Positions 50,009 through 60,357 of a DNA stretch of 64,000 nucleotides are shown here, piece after piece. Origin of the DNA: Bretschneidera sinensis (taxonomy: Eukaryota > Streptophyta > Magnoliopsida > Brassicales > Akaniaceae); assembly GCA_023935145.1 (NCBI GenBank), contig CM043698.1, positions 75,170,001 to 75,234,000 on the forward strand, given 5' to 3'. The position numbers and the translations under genes were made by a program. Position 1 is the first letter of the stretch, and each line of letters opens with the position of its first letter. The notes beneath the pieces were generated by a model that made no database searches, was not told the origin of the DNA, and saw only the letters and a program-made list of their open reading frames with translations.

Positions 50009-50430
50009 TGAGGAAATAAGAGCCGGGTTGGGGACCCATGATGGACAACTGACCTGTCCGTTTAAATTTAAACCAAGAGGCATGTATGGAACGATGCAAC
50101 TCTTGGTTGAAACTAAGCAACCTTGGTTAATTTTAACGACCCATAACTATCATTTAACTTGCAGTATATATATGTGGAATGACATGAAAGAAAAAGCTTT
50201 TGGAAAATTCATTCTAGAGAGATAGAGACTTTAGAGAGGAAAGTCTATCTTCTTCTTTAGAGATAACAAAAGGATATTGGGTGGTGAAAACAATTGTGTT
50301 TTCCAATTCTGTGATTACACACACGACCCTGACGAGATTGAAGATAGAAGACGAGGAATCCAAGATATTAGAAAATTTCGAGTCGAAACAGTATGTACAT
50401 GTTAATCCGCTACGTAACACTCTTTTAACA
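50009..50430 (+). repeat. Right LTR of copia C
   Basis: 422 bp, starting 'tgaggaaataagagccgggt' and ending '..cactcttttaaca', followed by 'agtgt'. Confidence 0.95.
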
Positions 50431-50963
50431 AGTGTAAAAGGGAACACAATTTGTATCTCTCTATACTTCTTGCTTTTGTTTTTTCATCTAAATCTCAATT
50501 TATATCAAAGATTTTTTAAATCAATTTTGAGATTAAGAACACTGTTGGGATAATGGTTGAAAAAAAAAGAGTTTTTTTAGATAAAAAATCTATTGTTGCA
50601 ATGGAATTTGATACCTTGCATGTACAATGACTGGGACCCCCGTCATGTAGGTATCAACATTAAATCCATGAAATCTACCACCCTCGTGATTCCGTGACTT
50701 GGTTGTGGAGCAGATTCGAGGAAGAATATGCATTGATTAGCTACGATCCAAGCCAAAAAATTCTAAACTTTCTGATATCAACTTGACTAATTTGAGATAT
50801 ATAGAATACCATGCTTTATAAGAAAGTGAAAACAAAATAATATTGGTTTGGGGTTTTGTTGGAGGACCAAGTGCTGAAATTTCTGTCCTAGCTTTTGTTT
50901 GGCTTTGATCTAATGAGGAACAAAGAAAGAGAAAGCAAGATGGGAAAACAGATGATGTAGGAA
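50431..50963. repeat. Segmental duplicate copy 1, right part
   Basis: Continues the block split by copia C and matches 52766-53292. Clear landmarks are 'gtatctct..atac', 'aagaaagtgaaaacaaa', 'accaagtgctgaaatttctg' and 'ggctttgatctaat'. Confidence 0.88.
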
Positions 50964-51462
50964 TTGAAATTGGAAGTTTTTGTATGATAAATTGACTAAT
51001 GCCACAAATTAGTAACTTTTTTGAGGAGTGGGGGGAAGGTATGCAGCTTCAGCTGAGGTGCACATATTCAATAGTCATAAGGAACAAAAGGCAGCATGCA
51101 GCATACAGCTGTGGTCCACATATAGTAATGGAACCAAATGTCATGGTCTCAATCTAAATCTATATTGAAGGACGACTTGTTTTTCTCTCAGTTTTGATTT
51201 TTAAAACTGTGGTTGAAAGAGATTTTGGGGGAAAAGATAAGAGTTGAACAGAGAGAGGGCTTGATTGGGTAGCTGTCACTGTTGGCCCCAATATTCTATA
51301 TGGTTTTATTGTGAAAATAGTTTATTCGACACAAATTCAATATTTTAAAAACATATTTTCAGCTTTTGAAATTTTAAAAATAAATTTTACGGCTAATTTT
51401 TCGTTTCTTAAAAAAATTGAAATTGTTTCTTTATAATCTCTACCAAGTGGTTTCTAAATAAC
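50964..51462. other. Intergenic, no gene recognised
   Basis: AT-rich sequence up to the hAT element. No frame or repeat supported. Confidence 0.5.
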
Positions 51463-52588
51463 ATCTAGAGCAATGTTTTAAAAAACAAAGTCTGGGCGCG
51501 CCCAAGGGCGAAACGGGGCTAAAAAGCCCCGAGGCGTAAAAGTTGGGGCGAAAGTGTCCCTGGGCGTGCGTTTTTCAGGTTGGGGCGTTCGCCCAGACCC
51601 GGGGCGTACGCCTTTTACGCTCCGGGCGTCTGGGCGAGTGCCCAGTGCAACAAAAAAAATTAGATCTTCTATATATATATATTTGTTAGCAACATATTAT
51701 TCACCAAACACTTGGTCTAGTGGTAAAACCATATGTTGCCATGTTTTTTACCTGGGTTCGATTCCCCACTGGTTCATGCGTTGAAGCTTTTTTTGTTTTT
51801 TTTTTTCCACTCCTTTCGCTGCTGCCTTTGAACTTTGAAGTCTTCTTTTCTTTTCTTTTTTCCCCTCCTTCCTTTCTGCTGTTGCCTTTTTTTTTTTCCT
51901 CTCATTTGTTTTCACTTTCTACTATTTCTTTTATTTTTTTCCTTCTTTGTTTCCACTTAGCAAATTCATTAAATATGCTCCATATTATATACTCTACATT
52001 TCATTAATATCATTTTATAACATCATTAGGATTGCATTATCTATTTTATCTAATTTGTTACTTTTAATAGATTTATATATGTGAATTTTTTATATCAATG
52101 TAAGTGTATAAACACTAATCAGTAAACATTTGACACTTAACATTGTGTTATTTTTATATTTGATGGAATTTGGAGCGTGTTTGTGTCTTATGATGAATAG
52201 ATTAGTCAATTTAAAAATTAGAATTTGGTTTTTGAAGTGTAATTTTTTATTTATTGATGAAAGATGAAATGTATGTGAATTTGTTATATTATTGTAAGTG
52301 TGTAAACAACAACCACTTAATATTGTGTTTGTGATGTTAACGTGTGTTTTTGAAATATTTTGATAAATATTCACTCGTAAGTCTTAAGTTAGTAAAGTTT
52401 ATTGATAATTAATTAATTTTTATTATTTTAATTTTTTAGTATTTTTATAATTTAATTAATATTATTTTATTCAAAACGCCCCAACGTTTCAAAAGGCTTA
52501 CGCCCCAACGCCTCGGGGTTTACACCTCGCCTTATTGAGGCAAAACGCCTCGCCCAACGCCTTCGCCTCTGAAAACACTGATCTAGAG
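51463..52588. mobile_element. Non-autonomous hAT element with perfect 8-bp duplication
   Basis: The element 51471-52580 (1110 bp) begins 'caatgttttaa' and ends '..gaaaacactg', inverted ends of the CAGTGTTTT type. Both sides carry 'atctagag' (51463-51470 and 52581-52588). GC-rich subterminal regions (51490-51650 and 52475-52570) carry repeated 'gggcg' and 'gaggcg' motifs in opposite orientation, possible transposase-binding sites. The interior is AT-rich, with two related segments near 52080-52150 and 52265-52330. There is no transposase. The family also occurs at 21448. Confidence 0.92.
51700..51800 (+). mobile_element. tRNA-like / SINE-like segment inside the hAT element
   Basis: A box-like 'tggtctagtgg' (51713-51723) and B box 'ggttcgattcc' (51755-51765) at 42-bp spacing, followed by a T-rich tail. 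The acceptor stem arms do not pair, so it is not a functional tRNA gene. It could be a SINE inserted in, or captured by, the hAT element. Confidence 0.65.
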
Positions 52589-52655
52589 GTAAAACTACAA
52601 ATATTGAAGTTTGAGCACATTGGTACACATACTTTACCCATTTTTTAAAAAAAAA

Positions 52656-53292
52656 TGTTCAACCTAATTTCCGCTTCTCACTCCACACCAATTATTGGTT
52701 AAGATTGAGAATATTTCATTGCAAGTCGAATTTAGGTAAACTCAGTCCAATTTGTGCACATTCACTGTGTAAATGGGAACTCGATTTGTATCTCATTATA
52801 CTCTTTTTTTTCCTATTAGTTGTGGAGGTTTGCACTCGGTGTGACACATAATGTTTGCATCAAGTGAAAACTTCACTGATAATTTTAGGCAACTTAATTG
52901 GTAATGTCTATGCAAACACAATTAAAAAAAAACCCTAACATTACCGACGAAACTCTCTAAAAATTATCAGTAAAGTTTTCACCGGATACAAACATGACGT
53001 GTCATATCGAGTGTAGAAAAGAATTTTCTGTGTAGAGTGGAGTCAAGGAAGGGAGTGTAACATATATATTGATTAGATATGATTCGAGCCCAAAAATTAT
53101 AAACTTCAAGATCAACTTCACTAATTTTAGATATATACCACGTTTCATAAGAAAGTGAAAACAAAGTAGTATTGTTTAGGGTTTTGTTGGCGAACCAAGT
53201 GCTGAAATTTCTGTCATAGGTTTTGCTTGGCTTTGATCTAATAAGGAACAAAGGAAGAGAAATCAAGAAGGGAAAACAAATGATGAAGGAAC
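52656..53292. repeat. Segmental duplicate copy 2 (no copia insertion)
   Basis: Matches copy 1 (42176-42307 plus 50431-50963) but is continuous across the insertion point: 'aatttgtgcaca..ctgtgtaaatggg' with a single 'tgtgt'. It represents the pre-insertion state. The length is about 640 bp, with moderate similarity. Confidence 0.85.
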
Positions 53293-53298
53293 AAGAAG

Positions 53299-53403
53299 TT
53301 TATTAATAAGCAACCAGAAGTTTAACTGAAGTTGATAGAAACAATGTCCTAAAATCAATTTTTCCTTAAATACAGTTAGATCAATAAGTTTCTTTTCACT
53401 TTA
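53299..53403 (+). pseudogene. Detached piece of a copia C relative
   Basis: Matches 47309-47414 of copia C over about 105 bp ('gttgatagaaacaatgtcct', 'agatcaataagttt'). It lies outside that element, between the duplicate block and the LINE, with no LTR nearby. Confidence 0.85.
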
Positions 53404-53404
53404 T

Positions 53405-54667
53405 GAGATGAAAGATCCTGCTCATGTTAGCGCATCCAATAAATAAGAGGAGGTTAACCTTATCAACCTAGTGGGATACCTAAAGTAATCAACATCCCCT
53501 GCTAGATACCTAATAGTTGAGCCTTGAAATTCTCACGCTGATCAAGACCCAAGGCAAAACCTTCTATCCACCTCCCTGAATTATCCCGAAACAGGCCTCC
53601 ACAAGAAGATAATCCAGATGCAGGATCCCAACTACTATCAGTGTTAATCTTTATCTTTCCTTCAGAAGGGGGAGACCAACAAACCTGTCTCATAACAGAG
53701 ACTCGATCCCGGGAAGTATCCTCTCTAAAAACCAACCTCATATCTCTCTCTAAATTAGATATTTCAAACTGTAAATAAAGAAAACTCAAAAATTGGCTTG
53801 TTATAACTTTTTTGTTCCTGGTAGTCCAACAAACCCAGAATCTAGCTAGAAAACTAAACACGCGCTTGTCATTCCCCCATACATTCTTCTTATAAAAAAT
53901 GTTTCATAAAACCCATTCAACTAAACTAACAGAAAATAATATAAAATGGAGGTTAGGAGGAATAACAACTTTCCAAACGTGGGAGGACAACTCACACTCT
54001 CGAAGAATATGTAGAACTGATTCATCTTATGAGGACATTTCAATCTCCAAAGCTAGGTTCACGACTCATTTACAACCAATGAAGACCGATTATTGAGTAA
54101 CAAAGAATAAACTGATCGAGTATTAAACTTACCATTCAAGGCCGGCCCCAAAACAAATTTGTCCTCCATAACACTGTTGAAAGGAATATGATCATCCAAG
54201 ATCAGTATGACGGCCTTCGGAGAGAGGAAGGAATTAATATTGTGGAAAACCCAACACTTATCATCTTCAATAATATCTACAACCAAAGATTCTCCTCACC
54301 AGCAGCAATAACGACTCTATCCAAGTCTTTTAAAGCAAAGGAACCCACCCATCGATCATTCCACAGGGAAGTAGAGAGATTGTTACCAACATGGACAACT
54401 AACCCCTTCTTAAGACAATGAACTAACTTGAGAATGCTACGCCAAACATGCGAGGCAATAGAAGGTGTGGAGACCAAAAGAAAATGATCATCCTTAAGAT
54501 ACTTCAAATCGATAGCTTGGACCCAGACGGAATTATCTCCAGATAGAATTTTCTAGGCCAGCTTTGCCAACAACGCATCATTAGCTTCTCTTGTCTTCTT
54601 GATACTAAGACCACCTGGCCTTTAGGTTGACAGACAGTGTCCCAGTTAACCAAGTGGATCTTCCTAG
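53405..54667 (-). pseudogene. LINE ORF2 3' half: RT end, zinc-binding linker and RNase H
   Basis: Read from 54660 downwards: 'LVNWDTVCQPK', 'KKTREANDALLAKLA', 'SGDNSVWVQAIDLKYLKDD', then 'SILKLVHCLKKGLVVHVGNN' with 'SLWNDRWVG', a standard LINE region between RT and RNase H. Further on come 'FVLGPALNGKFNTRSVYSLL' and finally (53861-53502) 'CWSPPSEGKIKINTDSSWDP' and 'SSCGGLFRDNSGRWIEGFAL', the RNase H start with its first catalytic aspartate intact. Several frameshifts break it. The 5' side is cut by copia E near 54667. Confidence 0.92.
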
Positions 54668-54945
54668 TGTCTGATAGAGAAACATATTAGCATATTTTCA
54701 TCCTTGTTTTAAGGCTTACTTTAGGCCATGTTTTCATCCATGTTTTAAGGATTACTTTAGGCCATGTTTTTATCCTTGTTTTAAGGATCACTTTAGGCCA
54801 TGTTTTCATCCATGTTTTAAGGATGGCATTTTTCCTTTAACAACCTATATATACCCTTAATTTTATAGAAGAAATCAAGCAAGCATTTGTACAACTCTTT
54901 ACTCTCTTCAATTCTCACTTCTCTTCACTCTCTTCAATTCTCACA
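54668..54945 (+). repeat. Left LTR of copia element E
   Basis: Starts at 'tgtctgatagagaaac' (54668) or 'tgatagagaaac' (54672) and ends 'tctcaca' directly before a PBS. It contains 'tatatatacccttaa' (promoter-like, near 54848). No right LTR is in the window. It cuts the LINE at its left side. Confidence 0.85.
54691..54834 (+). repeat. Four 36-bp tandem repeats in the LTR of copia E
   Basis: The unit 'catgttttcatccatgtttt' plus 'aaggattactttaggc' is repeated with period exactly 36 from 54691. Alternating copies read 'ccttgtttt' and 'ccatgtttt'. The last copy is partial. It lies upstream of the promoter-like TATA, where enhancer repeats are often found in LTRs. Confidence 0.92.
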
Positions 54946-54957
54946 TGGTATCAGAGC
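54946..54957 (+). other. Primer binding site of copia E
   Basis: 'tggtatcagagc' immediately after the LTR end. Confidence 0.93.
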
Positions 54958-55042
54958 GCTCAAGCCACCAAGCTTAAAAACCGATCCTCATATCTTCCTT
55001 ATATCTCCCTCTCACTTTTTTTTTCTCTTCTCTTTCCCTACA

Positions 55043-55388
55043 ATGTCATCTCCAATCAACTCATCAGATTCATCAAACTCCTCAATCTCCGAAACATCGG
55101 TTGTTGTATCAACTGGTACCAACCCTTCCATACAAATCAACAATCTAATCTCTATCAATACTGCATCCCAAATCCCATTCAAGCTATCTGGAGGTGGTAA
55201 TTATGCCTCTTGGAGATCTTAATTCTCTAATTTACTGTTTGGTTGTGATTTTCTAGGCTATGTCAATGGCACACATACCTGTCCTGCATCCACCATCAAC
55301 ATAACTGGAGGAACTGAGTCTGTTCCGAACCCAGATCACAAGAAGTGGCTGAGTCTTTTTAGAATTTGTGTTGGGCTTGCCCCATACC
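55043..55388 (+). pseudogene. Copia gag N-terminus (element E), cut by Athila
   Basis: The ATG at 55043 encodes 'MSSPINSSDSSNSSISETSV', a serine-rich start, then 'QIPFKLSGGGNYASWRS', the conserved gag motif (K-L-G-NYASWR). A TAA follows, and the frame then continues readably with 'LLFGCDFLGYVNGT' and 'HKKWLSLFRI'. It ends near 55388, where the Athila LTR begins. In intact relatives gag continues for several hundred residues. Confidence 0.88.
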
Positions 55389-56727
55389 TGATAGATACTT
55401 AAATATTCATATTTAAGCCCCCTTATTTACACTTGTTAGGTCCTTTATTATGTTAATTTGGTCTCTTTTACTCCATTTGTGTGTTTTACATGTTTTTATA
55501 GGGTCTTGGAGAAAGAGAAGCAGTTTTGGCACTTTAAAGAAGAAATCTAGAAGCCTTGGAGCACTCTCTGGATAAAGTGCGATCGAGCGCACTATGCACT
55601 GCGATCGAGCGCACATACGATTGTGCGCACGCTTGAAGGATCAAGCGCACACTGTGATCGAGCGCAAGGACACATGCGATCGAGCGCACATGTACGGGCG
55701 TGAACAGTAAACTGCAGAACCCTATTTTGGAAAGTATAGGATTTTTCGTTTTAGGAAGGTTTAGGAACTCATGGGTCTCTTAGGACTTCTCAAGGACCTA
55801 TAAATACACTTGTAACTCACACACAAAACAACACCTTAGATAGAAAACACTTCTCTCTTTTCTTTTACTTGGAGTTGAGGGCTTGGGAGAGAATTGACGC
55901 CTCTTCTCTCGGGTTTATTCTTCTCCTTTATGTTTAGTTTATTTGTAATGATTACTTCAGTTAGTATGTGTAACTAACTCTCTTATAGGGCTCAATTGAA
56001 GCCCTAGTTATGCATTCCCATATTTTTATTCATTGATTAAATCTTTGCCGATAAGCTTATTATGTTACTTAACTTGATTAACACCTGTGCTTATTTAAAT
56101 TCCTCATATGTATGTGTAAGGCCAACGTATGCATGTGGTATGGATGGGTTAGTTAGATCAATTTGGATGACCGAGTCCTGGGTCTAACATTAGTAACAAG
56201 GGATACCTTATCCGGGTACCCGGGTTAATCAACATGGGAAACCGAGAGTAGATACCATGTCCTAGGTCTCATGTGATTGTCGATTTCCACAGTACTTATG
56301 TTTTCTTAAGGAACAACTCAAGCAGATACCATGCTGAATCCCTTAAAGAAGAAAAGAGTTAGAGTAGATACCATGCCTAACTCGTTGCTTAGGGAAATCA
56401 ATAGCTTAAGGAGTAGATACCATGCCCTTAGGTTGGCAACCAGTAGGTATACATAATAAAGCTAGTGCACTGATACCTTATACACATTGGGAATGTATGA
56501 TTAGTGGTGGATATCAAAGCCCTATGTCTTTATTATTATCAAATCACCTTCCAACAAATATTTATCTCTTTTTACTTTTGAGAAACTAATTCTAAAAAGC
56601 AACTTTACCAATCCCTGTGGAGATGACCTTGCTTTCGCACACTAGACTACATTGATGACCTTGTGCACTTGCAAGTATAACTAGTACGATCATTCACCTA
56701 TTTATTTAGGTAGATAAACGCATAACA
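55389..56727 (+). repeat. Left LTR of the Athila element
   Basis: About 1.34 kb, beginning 'tgatagatacttaaatatt' and ending 'cataaca' seven bases before the PBS. Near 55574-55690 it carries a cluster of 'gcgatcgagcgca' motifs, and at 56245-56425 four 'gtagataccatg'-type repeats. The start is inferred from TG and the junction with copia gag, because the right LTR is not in the window. Confidence 0.8.
55574..55690 (+). repeat. GATCGAGCGC motif cluster 1 (LTR)
   Basis: Four strong copies of 'tg(c/t)gatcgagcgca' and two weak ones at 14-40-bp spacing. Further clusters lie at 56885-56925, 59708-59822 and 60256-60335. Confidence 0.9.
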
Positions 56728-56733
56728 AGTTTT

Positions 56734-56751
56734 TGGCGCCGTTGCCGGGGA
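56734..56751 (+). other. Primer binding site of the Athila element
   Basis: 'tggcgccgttgccgggga', the aspartate-tRNA type PBS that is characteristic of Athila and related plant Ty3 elements. Confidence 0.93.
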
Positions 56752-56988
56752 TTGCGCTAAAAGTTCTTTTTAGGATTACTTTCGTTTTATCATTGTTATT
56801 ATTTTATTTTTACCATCTTTTCTAAACTTAATCAAGTTGTTTTCTGTTTCAGGCACGAAACCCTAAAATCACACTTTCTGTGATACGTGCGATCGATCGC
56901 AACCTCCTGTGCGATCCAGCGCATTTAGGGCAGAAAGTATCTGAGCAGCAGAGTTGAACTGCTGCACTGAAGCTGTTTCTTCTGATTT

Positions 56989-58476
56989 ATGCACGGACTT
57001 CGATCCCGACATCCAGAATTCTTTCCTTTCGATCCCGAGCTTGAGTGGACTATCCGACAAAAGCTAAGGAACAAGTTCGAGGAGAATGAAGAAGAAATTG
57101 AGAATGAAACACAAATGGCGGAACAGCTCGAGAACCAGCAACCACCTGCACGAGTACCAATGAAGCACTCCTTCATCCCTCGGAACATTGATCAACCATC
57201 ATGCATTGCATATCAACCTGAGGCGGCAGGAAATTATTACTTATCTCCGCAAATCTTGAACGATTTAACTCATTATAGGGGCACACATAACGAAGATCCA
57301 CACTTGCACCTCCGAGAATTCTTCGATCTTTGCTAGTTCCAGCACATACAAGGATTAGACCAAGAAGGAATAAGGTTAATTCTGTTCCCTTTTTCCTTGA
57401 AAGATAATGCTAAACTTTGGTATAATTCTTTGCCTGCAGTTTCCATCCACACTTGGGAAGAGTTGGCAAGCAAGTTCCTAAAGAAGTTCTTCCCAGCCCA
57501 AAAGACGAGACAAATGAGGAAGGAGATCCAATCTTTCCAACAAAAGGATGGGGACCTCTTCTTCGAAGCATGGGGACACTTCAACGAATTGCTACTCAAA
57601 TGCCCACATCACAACCTGCCTCAAGATGAACTGGTACAAGCATTCTATAAAGGTTTAAATGACATTAATAAATGTATTGTTGATTCAGGTTGTGGAGGAG
57701 TCCTTATGGAGAAAAGCAGCGAAGAGGCGATGGAATTGTTTGAAACCCTCAGCGAGCACACCTAACAATTCTCTTCTCGAGGTAGACATGTGACCAAGGG
57801 TAAAGGTATGTATGAGTTCAATATAAATGGAGGATCTTCACCTCAAATGGCAGCAATGGAAAGGAAACTTGATATGATTGTAAAAGTCATGACTATTCAA
57901 AATGCCTCATCCAGCCTACCATCCACCCCACTCCAGGTATGTGCAATTTGTTCTCAATACGACCATAATACTGATACGTGTCCTTTGTACTCATCTGCAG
58001 ATCCGGAACAAGCCAACTACGTGGGGCCTAACAACTATCCACCGAAAAACAATCCATATGCCAACACGTACAACCCTGGATGGCGGAATCACCCAAATTT
58101 CTCATGGAGCAACAACCAGAACAATCAAGGACAGCAACGAAACCCCCAGCCCACTGCTCATGCTAATTTCGAACCAAATAGGAACGACCTCGAAAGTCTA
58201 GTAAGATAACTGGTGTCATCGCAAGAACAGTTCATGACTCAGCAAAAACAAACCAATGTGGCACATAAGCAAGCAATTCAAAGACTAGAGGTACAAGTAG
58301 GACAACTAGCTAAAGAGCTCAGTAGCAGAAAGCAAGGAGAGCTCCCAGCTCAAACACTACCTAACCCTGGGGGGCACCAACAACTAAATGCTGTGACAAC
58401 CTTGAGAAGTGGCAAGGTACTAGGGTCCGATAAACTTACAGCACCTCCAAAGAAACACCATCAGCATCAAGGGTAA
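56989..58476 (+). pseudogene. Athila gag, one frame with three stops
   Basis: A single frame (ATG 56989) stays readable to 58476 with stops only at 57334-57336, 57763-57765 and 58207-58209. It carries the retrotransposon gag domain: 'LILFPFSLKDNAKLWYNSLP', 'WEELASKFLKKFFPAQKT' and 'FFEAWGHFNELLLKCPHHN', 'LVQAFYKGLN'. A CCHC-like 'CAICSQYDHNTDTC' follows. A proline/asparagine-rich part and a glutamine-rich coiled segment ('QRLEVQVGQLAKELSSRK') end it. The stops sit where the family has sense codons, probably point mutations. Confidence 0.93.
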
Positions 58477-58490
58477 GTGAGACGGAGAAA

Positions 58491-59528
58491 GTGAATGATC
58501 CACCCTTCCCGCTAAGGTTAGTAAAACAGAAGAAAGTCAATAAACTAATTGATATTTTTGAAACCTTGTGGAAAGTAGAAATTAATATTCCTTTGTTAGA
58601 TGCCACTAAACAGATTCCTACATATGCTAAGTTTTTAAAAGATTATTGCACTAACAAAAGGAAGTTCCAGGAGCATGAGATGGTAGCCTTAACCGAAGAG
58701 GTAAGTGCTGTACTTTTAAGAAAATTACCACCTAAACTAAAAGATCCGGGTGGTTTTACTATTCCTTGCAGGCTAGGTAACCAGCTGTTCGACCATGCAC
58801 TATTGGATCTAGGAGCAAGTGTCAACTTGCTGCCATACAGTGTATACGAGACACTAGGTTTGGGGGAGCTTCAACCAACCTCCGTCACTTTGCAATTAGC
58901 TGATAGAAGCATCAATAGACCAAGAGGTATCCTTGAGGACGTGTTGGTAAGAGTAGGAAAATTCGTTATACCTGCTGATTTTATAGTATTAGATATGGAA
59001 GAATGTACTTTGCCATTGCCTCTCCCTATTATCCTAGGACGCCCCTTTATGATAACTGCTGACACTAATATTAGTGTAAAACGGGGCATTATCACAATGA
59101 GAGTAAATGATGAGGAAATAAAATTTCAAATATTTAATACATTAAAATCGACCAGTAATAATGATAAATATTCTAATATGAATTTCATGCAAAGTGTTGT
59201 TGAGAAAGCTTCACAGGTCCATCGCACCACTACATTGGAGACTATCCCCAACCATGAGAACACAAGAGTAGACATTAGGCCGGAGGACGATAATGTGATT
59301 AAAGATGTACAGCTTTTCAATGACACACCAAAACCTTCAAGTAAGTGTGCTCTTCAAATTGAACCTCCTGCACTTACTCATACTACTTTTCCTTATTATA
59401 TTGACCAGATGTCAAGATGGGAGATGAAGAAACTATCAACAGCACTTGAATCAGTACAGTATACAGCTGAAACACAAGCATTAGAGCTCCAAGAGGTGGA
59501 CTCTACATGCCTCCTTCCAAACAACTAG
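58491..59528 (+). pseudogene. Athila protease domain and linker towards RT
   Basis: 345 open codons in a different frame from gag. The protease core has the catalytic 'LLDLGASVNLLPYSVYETLG' (active-site DLGAS at residues 106-110; DSG/DTG in other aspartic proteases), 'LGRPFM' and 'FIVLDME', all standard for Athila. Upstream is 'DIFETLWKVEINIPLLDA', the usual segment before the protease. The linker after it ends at 59528. The reverse transcriptase that should follow is missing. This piece could be expressed only with a frameshift from gag. Confidence 0.93.
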
Positions 59529-60357
59529 CATGGTAGCAAGAGAGTACTTGAGCAAAGTAAAAATTTGATCACCTATTAAGCTCAAGCACCTCTGGTAAGG
59601 TTAGTGGTACTGAGGCCACTAACAATTGGTAAGGTTGTATTGTTTCAATAAATCATTTTCTTTCAGCTAAGGTAAGTTTCTTTTTACTTGTGTCCATGTG
59701 CCATGCTTGCGATCGATCGCACCCTCTAGTGCGATCGAGCGCAAGTATGCGATCGAGCGTGTCTTTAAAGCATGATCGAGCGCACAAGTGTGATCGAGCG
59801 CACCCCGCGTGCGATCGAGTGCACTCGAGGCAGAGACATTTATAAGTTTGAAAACAATCACTTACGCACACACCTCTCCAACTCTCTGCACACGTATTCA
59901 CTCGCCCCTGCATATTTCCTCTCACTCTCACTTGCACACAAACCTACCCACATCTCCCAACCTCGCACCCAGCCACTACAACACCTCACCACCACTTTCC
60001 CCTCACCACCATACTCTGCCATCACCACCGTCTACCCCCTCCTTATTCACATTCCATCAAACATTGCATAAGGTACTTTACACACACACACGAATTTTAA
60101 ATAGAAACTGTGAAATTCATTTTACATACATGTTATTTTGTGTTTGATTGTGTGGTTATTTGGTTGCAGGGGGGTTAGGAACAAGTTTTACATTGGCAAA
60201 CCATAGCTTGTCTGTTTGGTGCACATAAGCTGTTCGACGTAAATCCTGACCGGGTGCGATCGAGCGCACAATACTTGTGATCGAGTGCATAGCCAGTGTG
60301 TGATCGAGCGCACCTCAGTGAGATCGATCGCAAATCAAGCAGAAACCAAGAACCAGC
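59529..60357 (+). other. Spacer between protease linker and Athila extra ORF
   Basis: Non-coding, with two GATCGAGCGC clusters (59708-59822 and 60256-60335) and a proline/threonine-rich CA-rich stretch (about 59870-60060) open in two frames, probably by chance. The RT, RNase H and integrase expected upstream of this point are absent. Confidence 0.75.
59708..60335 (+). repeat. GATCGAGCGC motif clusters 3 and 4
   Basis: Six copies between 59708 and 59822 and four between 60256 and 60335, variants of 'tgcgatcgagcgca' with a palindromic 'cgatcg' core in some. Cluster 2 (two copies) is at 56885-56925. Confidence 0.9.

Larger units (their letters stand above)
42303..50435 (+). mobile_element. Complete but dead Ty1/copia element C
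   Basis: Left LTR 42308-42723, right LTR 50009-50430, both ending 'cactcttttaaca' and sharing most of their length. PBS 'tggtatcagagcc' begins one base after the left LTR. A perfect 5-bp target duplication 'agtgt' lies at 42303-42307 and 50431-50435. Internally: a 2.7-kb leader, gag with zinc knuckle, then integrase, RT and RNase H remains. All frames are broken. The LTRs differ by many substitutions and small indels, so the insertion is old. Confidence 0.95.

Noticed and set aside
51700..51800. Possible functional tRNA gene
   Set aside because: A and B boxes are present but the acceptor stem does not pair and no anticodon arm can be drawn. Better explained as a SINE-like or captured tRNA-related segment.
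55413..55616. Minus-strand frame in the Athila LTR
   Set aside because: Antisense in an LTR with no conserved domain; opened by the GATCGAGCGC repeats.
55574..55690. CRISPR-like array (short regularly repeated CG motif)
   Set aside because: Spacing is irregular, the units are only about 14 bp, and they lie in a plant retrotransposon LTR.
59772..60147. Two overlapping threonine/proline/histidine-rich frames
   Set aside because: The composition comes from a CA-rich stretch and the GATCGAGCGC motifs. Both frames are open by lack of T-rich codons, with no domain.
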